DNA from: Denitrobaculum tricleocarpae
Lineage (GTDB): Bacteria > Pseudomonadota > Alphaproteobacteria > Kiloniellales > Kiloniellaceae
DNA: 64,000 bases
Direction of reading: 5' to 3'
Assembly: GCF_007004665.1 (NCBI RefSeq)
Contig: NZ_ML660057.1
Span: forward strand, 372,001-436,000
Below the pieces are notes generated by a model that saw only the letters and a list, made by a program, of their open reading frames with translations, ran no database searches and was not told where the DNA came from. This document shows positions 61,573-64,000 of the stretch, in pieces; position 1 is the stretch's first letter, and each line of letters starts with the position of its first letter. Both the position numbers and the translations under genes were made by a program.

Positions 61573-62748
61573 ATGGAAGGCAGCGCAGGAAAAGTCGGTA
61601 TGCCGCGCTTTACGCACTCGCTCGCCTTCCGGCGCGCGGCCCTGCAGGCTTCCGCAGCCGCCGCGCTGCTGCTGTTCGGCTGGTTTCTGCTGCAGAATCT
61701 GTCAGCCAATCTTAGCAGCGAAGGGATCGCGATCGACTTCGGCTTCCTGTCGCAAGAAAGCGGCTTCGACGTAAACGAGAGTCTCCTGCCCTACACTGCG
61801 TCGGACTCCTATGGCGACGCTCTGGTGGTCGGTCTTGTCAACACCCTCCACCTGACTGTCGTCTGCATAGTCCTCTCGACCGTGATCGGCTTGGCGATCG
61901 GTTTTGCCCGCCGCAGCGGACACTGGCTCGTGAACCGCTCGGCGCTGGTCTACGTGGAGACCATGCGCAACCTGCCCAAGCTTTTGATCCTGCTTGCCGT
62001 CTATGTCTTGCTGGTGCGCGAACTGCCGATGGTCCGCGATGCCTGGTCTTTTTACGATCTGGCCTATCTCTCGAACCGGGGCTTCCAGGTTCCAGTGCTC
62101 AGCTTCCCCGGCAGCGCTCCGGACGCAGCCTACGCGGTTTTAGCTGCACTTTGGGCACTGCCGTTGCTCCTGGCGGTGCTCGGCCGTTTTTATCCGTCAT
62201 TGCCCGGCATCAGGCTCTCGATGCGTCTGACGGCCTTGGCGGCAGCCTGCGCGCTCCTTGTGCTGTTGATCGGCTATCTGGATGCCGGCATCGAAGCTCC
62301 CCGTTTCGAAGGCTTCAACTTCGTTGGCGGCGCGGCGGTATCGATCCCGTTTCTGGCCCTGGCCATCGCGCTCAGCATTTATCACGGCGGCCAGATCGGC
62401 GAAGTGGTAAGGGGCGGAATCCAGTCCGTGCCCGATGGGCAGACCGAAGCCGGCTATTCCCTGGGCCTTCGCTGGCCGCAAATTGCCTGGCTGATCGTTC
62501 TGCCGCAAGCCCTGCGCACGATCATCCCGCCGCTCACCAATCAATACCTTAACCTGATGAAAAACACCTCCATCGGATTGGCGGTCGGCTATTCGGACCT
62601 GGTTTCGGTGATGAACACCTCGGTCAACCAGACCTTTCGCCCGGTCGAGTTGATGCTGCTGACCATGGCGATCTACCTGGCCATCGGATTGAGCGTCTCG
62701 GCCCTGTTGAACCTCTATAACCGCGCGGTACAGTTCAAGGAGAACTAA
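61573..62748 (+). CDS. aapQ: Polar amino-acid ABC transporter permease, AapQ-like
   Basis: 391 residues (an ATG at 61600, with GGAAAAG upstream, is the alternative start). Eight or so hydrophobic segments and the inner-membrane-component signature VVRGGIQSVPDGQTEAGYSLGLRWPQI (split), then VLPQALRTIIPPLTNQYLNLMKNTSIGLAVGYSD, the classic EAA loop of HisM/AapQ permeases. The long central insert between helices (about 180-270) is typical for AapQ. With AapM it would import L-amino acids broadly. The next gene starts 5 bp after its stop. Confidence 0.9.
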   Translation: MEGSAGKVGMPRFTHSLAFRRAALQASAAAALLLFGWFLLQNLSANLSSEGIAIDFGFLSQESGFDVNESLLPYTASDSYGDALVVGLVNTLHLTVVCIVLSTVIGLAIGFARRSGHWLVNRSALVYVETMRNLPKLLILLAVYVLLVRELPMVRDAWSFYDLAYLSNRGFQVPVLSFPGSAPDAAYAVLAALWALPLLLAVLGRFYPSLPGIRLSMRLTALAAACALLVLLIGYLDAGIEAPRFEGFNFVGGAAVSIPFLALAIALSIYHGGQIGEVVRGGIQSVPDGQTEAGYSLGLRWPQIAWLIVLPQALRTIIPPLTNQYLNLMKNTSIGLAVGYSDLVSVMNTSVNQTFRPVELMLLTMAIYLAIGLSVSALLNLYNRAVQFKEN

Positions 62749-62752
62749 ATCC

Positions 62753-63853
62753 ATGACCACAGCCGCGTCGAACAAAACCCGCAGCAGGGCAATCGCGAAC
62801 GCCGGGTCTTTCATCAGAACGCGCCTGTTCTGTGACTGGCGGACCTCACTCGTCAGCCTGCTGCTGATCGCCCTTTTCCTCTGGCTCTTCCCAGGCCTCC
62901 TCGACTGGCTTGTGCTCTCGGCGCAGTGGCGGCCGACCGACGCGGCGTCCTGCGAAGCCGTGACCGGCGCGTGCTGGGCTTTTATCGCCGAGAAATGGTC
63001 GGTCATCCTGTTCGGGGTCTATCCCCGCGAAGAGCTCTGGCGGCCAATTCTGGGATCCTTACTGGTCATCTCCTGTCTTACCTGTCTTGCCTGGCGCCGA
63101 TGGCCGGCCCGCCCCAGCATCGTCGGGCTGACCATTACTTTCATCCTCTTCGCCAGTCTCCTGGACGGACGGCCCCTCGCCCTTGAGCAGGTCGAAACGG
63201 TGCGCTGGCACGGCCTGTCGGTGGTCCTGTTCCTGGGTGTCTTCAGCTTGATCCTTGCGTTGCCCATGGGGATCGCCCTGGCGATTGCACGTCACGAAGG
63301 ACCACCTCTTCTGGCCGGGATGGCAACGTCGTACATCGAGTTCATCCGCGGCGTGCCGCTGGTCACCGTTCTTTTTTTCGGCATCTTCATCCTCCCGCTC
63401 CTGCTGCCGAGCGGCTGGAGCTATGATCCGCTCCTGGCCACGTTGGCGGCATTGACTTTTTTCCATGCCGCCTACTTCGCCGAGGACGTGCGCGGCGGAC
63501 TGCAGTCGATCGCAAGAGGCCAGCACGACGCCGCAAAAGCGTTGGGTCTGCCTTATCTGGCACGGGTCCGCCTAGTCGTGTTGCCGCAAGCCCTGAGCGT
63601 GGCGATCCCCTCCATGACAAACACCATTATCGGCGGTTTCAAGGACACTTCGCTGGTGGCGATCGTCGGCATCTTCGATCTGCTGGCAACGACGCGCATG
63701 GCCTACAGCGATCCCACCTGGCAGAAACACGCGATCGAGGGCTTTGTCTTCGTCGGCCTGCTCTATGCCCTGACCTGTCTCCTGGTATCACGGCACGCCC
63801 AGACAATGGAAAGACATGTGGCGCGCTATCTCAGTGCGAGAGACAAGAATTAG
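62753..63853 (+). CDS. aapM: Polar amino-acid ABC transporter permease, AapM-like
   Basis: 366 residues, start after AAGGAGAACTAAATCC. The EAA loop reads AKALGLPYLARVRLVVLPQALSVAIPSMTNTIIGGFKDTSLVAIVG (split); LAIARHEGPPLL and YIEFIRGVPLVTVLFFGIFILPLLLP are typical permease stretches. Pairs with AapQ as a heterodimeric channel. The remaining genes of the system (binding protein and ATPase) would lie outside or partly outside this window. Confidence 0.9.
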   Translation: MTTAASNKTRSRAIANAGSFIRTRLFCDWRTSLVSLLLIALFLWLFPGLLDWLVLSAQWRPTDAASCEAVTGACWAFIAEKWSVILFGVYPREELWRPILGSLLVISCLTCLAWRRWPARPSIVGLTITFILFASLLDGRPLALEQVETVRWHGLSVVLFLGVFSLILALPMGIALAIARHEGPPLLAGMATSYIEFIRGVPLVTVLFFGIFILPLLLPSGWSYDPLLATLAALTFFHAAYFAEDVRGGLQSIARGQHDAAKALGLPYLARVRLVVLPQALSVAIPSMTNTIIGGFKDTSLVAIVGIFDLLATTRMAYSDPTWQKHAIEGFVFVGLLYALTCLLVSRHAQTMERHVARYLSARDKN

Positions 63854-63884
63854 AAAGCGGTGACATAAAAGCGTCACGACAAAC

Positions 63885-63900
63885 GTGTATACATGTACAC
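63885..63900. promoter_or_regulatory. GTGTATACATGTACAC near-palindrome before the 63964 gene
   Basis: Outer arms GTGTA (63885-63889) and TACAC (63896-63900) around TACATG; contains TGTATACA. About 65 bp upstream of the gene at 63964, in a 110-bp gap. Same core as other sites in 48.9-61.5 kb. Confidence 0.45.
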
Positions 63901-63963
63901 TAATTCAGTGGATACTCGGTTAAACAAATAAGCAATCCAAGAAGACGTACACGGAGAGACTCA

Positions 63964-64000
63964 ATGCTCAAAACAGCGATGGCCGCGGCTTCGGTCAGCC
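63964..64000 (+). CDS. Start of an exported protein, probably amino-acid-binding AapJ (cut by window end)
   Basis: ATG with CACGGAGAGACTCA upstream; the 12 visible codons (MLKTAMAAASVS) look like a signal peptide start. By position it is expected to be the periplasmic amino-acid-binding protein of the adjacent AapQM system, but its identity cannot be shown from 37 bases. Confidence 0.4.
   Translation, partial: MLKTAMAAASVS

Overview
The window comes from a GC-rich alphaproteobacterium. A Rhodospirillales or Kiloniellales-like marine lineage is my inference from protein style, the alphaproteobacterial Sox gene order and the Aap-type transporter; no rRNA or tRNA is present to confirm it.

Region 1 (1-12.0 kb) is a thiosulfate/sulfide oxidation island. 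A minus-strand operon soxV-X-Y-Z-A-B-C-D-E-F encodes the full periplasmic Sox multienzyme system including sulfane dehydrogenase SoxCD. It is flanked by divergent soxS-soxR (thioredoxin and persulfide-type ArsR repressor) and by a SoxH-like metallo-beta-lactamase-fold protein with altered metal ligands plus a GlcG/HbpS protein. soxW is absent. Two AT-rich operator candidates lie before soxX and between soxV and soxS.

Region 2 (12.3-22.3 kb) holds a five-gene minus-strand unit (isochorismatase-like hydrolase, exported amidohydrolase, MFS exporter, pirin, alginate-export-type porin) divergent from an HxlR regulator, then two AraC regulators and one orphan gene.

Region 3 (22.8-31.3 kb) is a plus-strand run: a gutted homocysteine S-methyltransferase pseudogene, a secreted unknown protein, OsmC, DUF1127, a flavoprotein monooxygenase-like protein, a cysteine synthase-glutaredoxin fusion, a GNAT, an alpha/beta hydrolase and an AraC regulator. 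Remnants of a GST and of a DsrE-like protein lie in its 3' part.

Region 4 (31.3-48.8 kb) is a PUFA-synthase-like (Pfa) secondary lipid locus: phosphopantetheinyl transferase, PfaD enoyl reductase, PfaA-like KS-AT-5xACP-KR and PfaC-like KS-CLF-AT-(four hot-dog folds)-PKS-type DH. The domain order differs from the classical EPA/DHA synthases.

Region 5 (48.8-60.5 kb) starts with an IS3 transposase remnant and a palindrome-rich spacer. A three-gene unit follows: an HlyC/RtxC-type acyltransferase, a small RTX-locus protein and a 3136-residue MARTX-like repeat protein with no recognisable effector or cysteine-protease domain.

Region 6 (60.8-64 kb) has a tyrosine phosphatase and an Aap-type amino-acid ABC transporter cut by the window edge. 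A GTATAC-centred motif recurs in the intergenic regions from the PPTase to the transporter, so regions 4-6 may share a regulator. The Pfa lipid synthase, RTX acyltransferase and giant RTX protein are the strongest candidates for an undescribed system.
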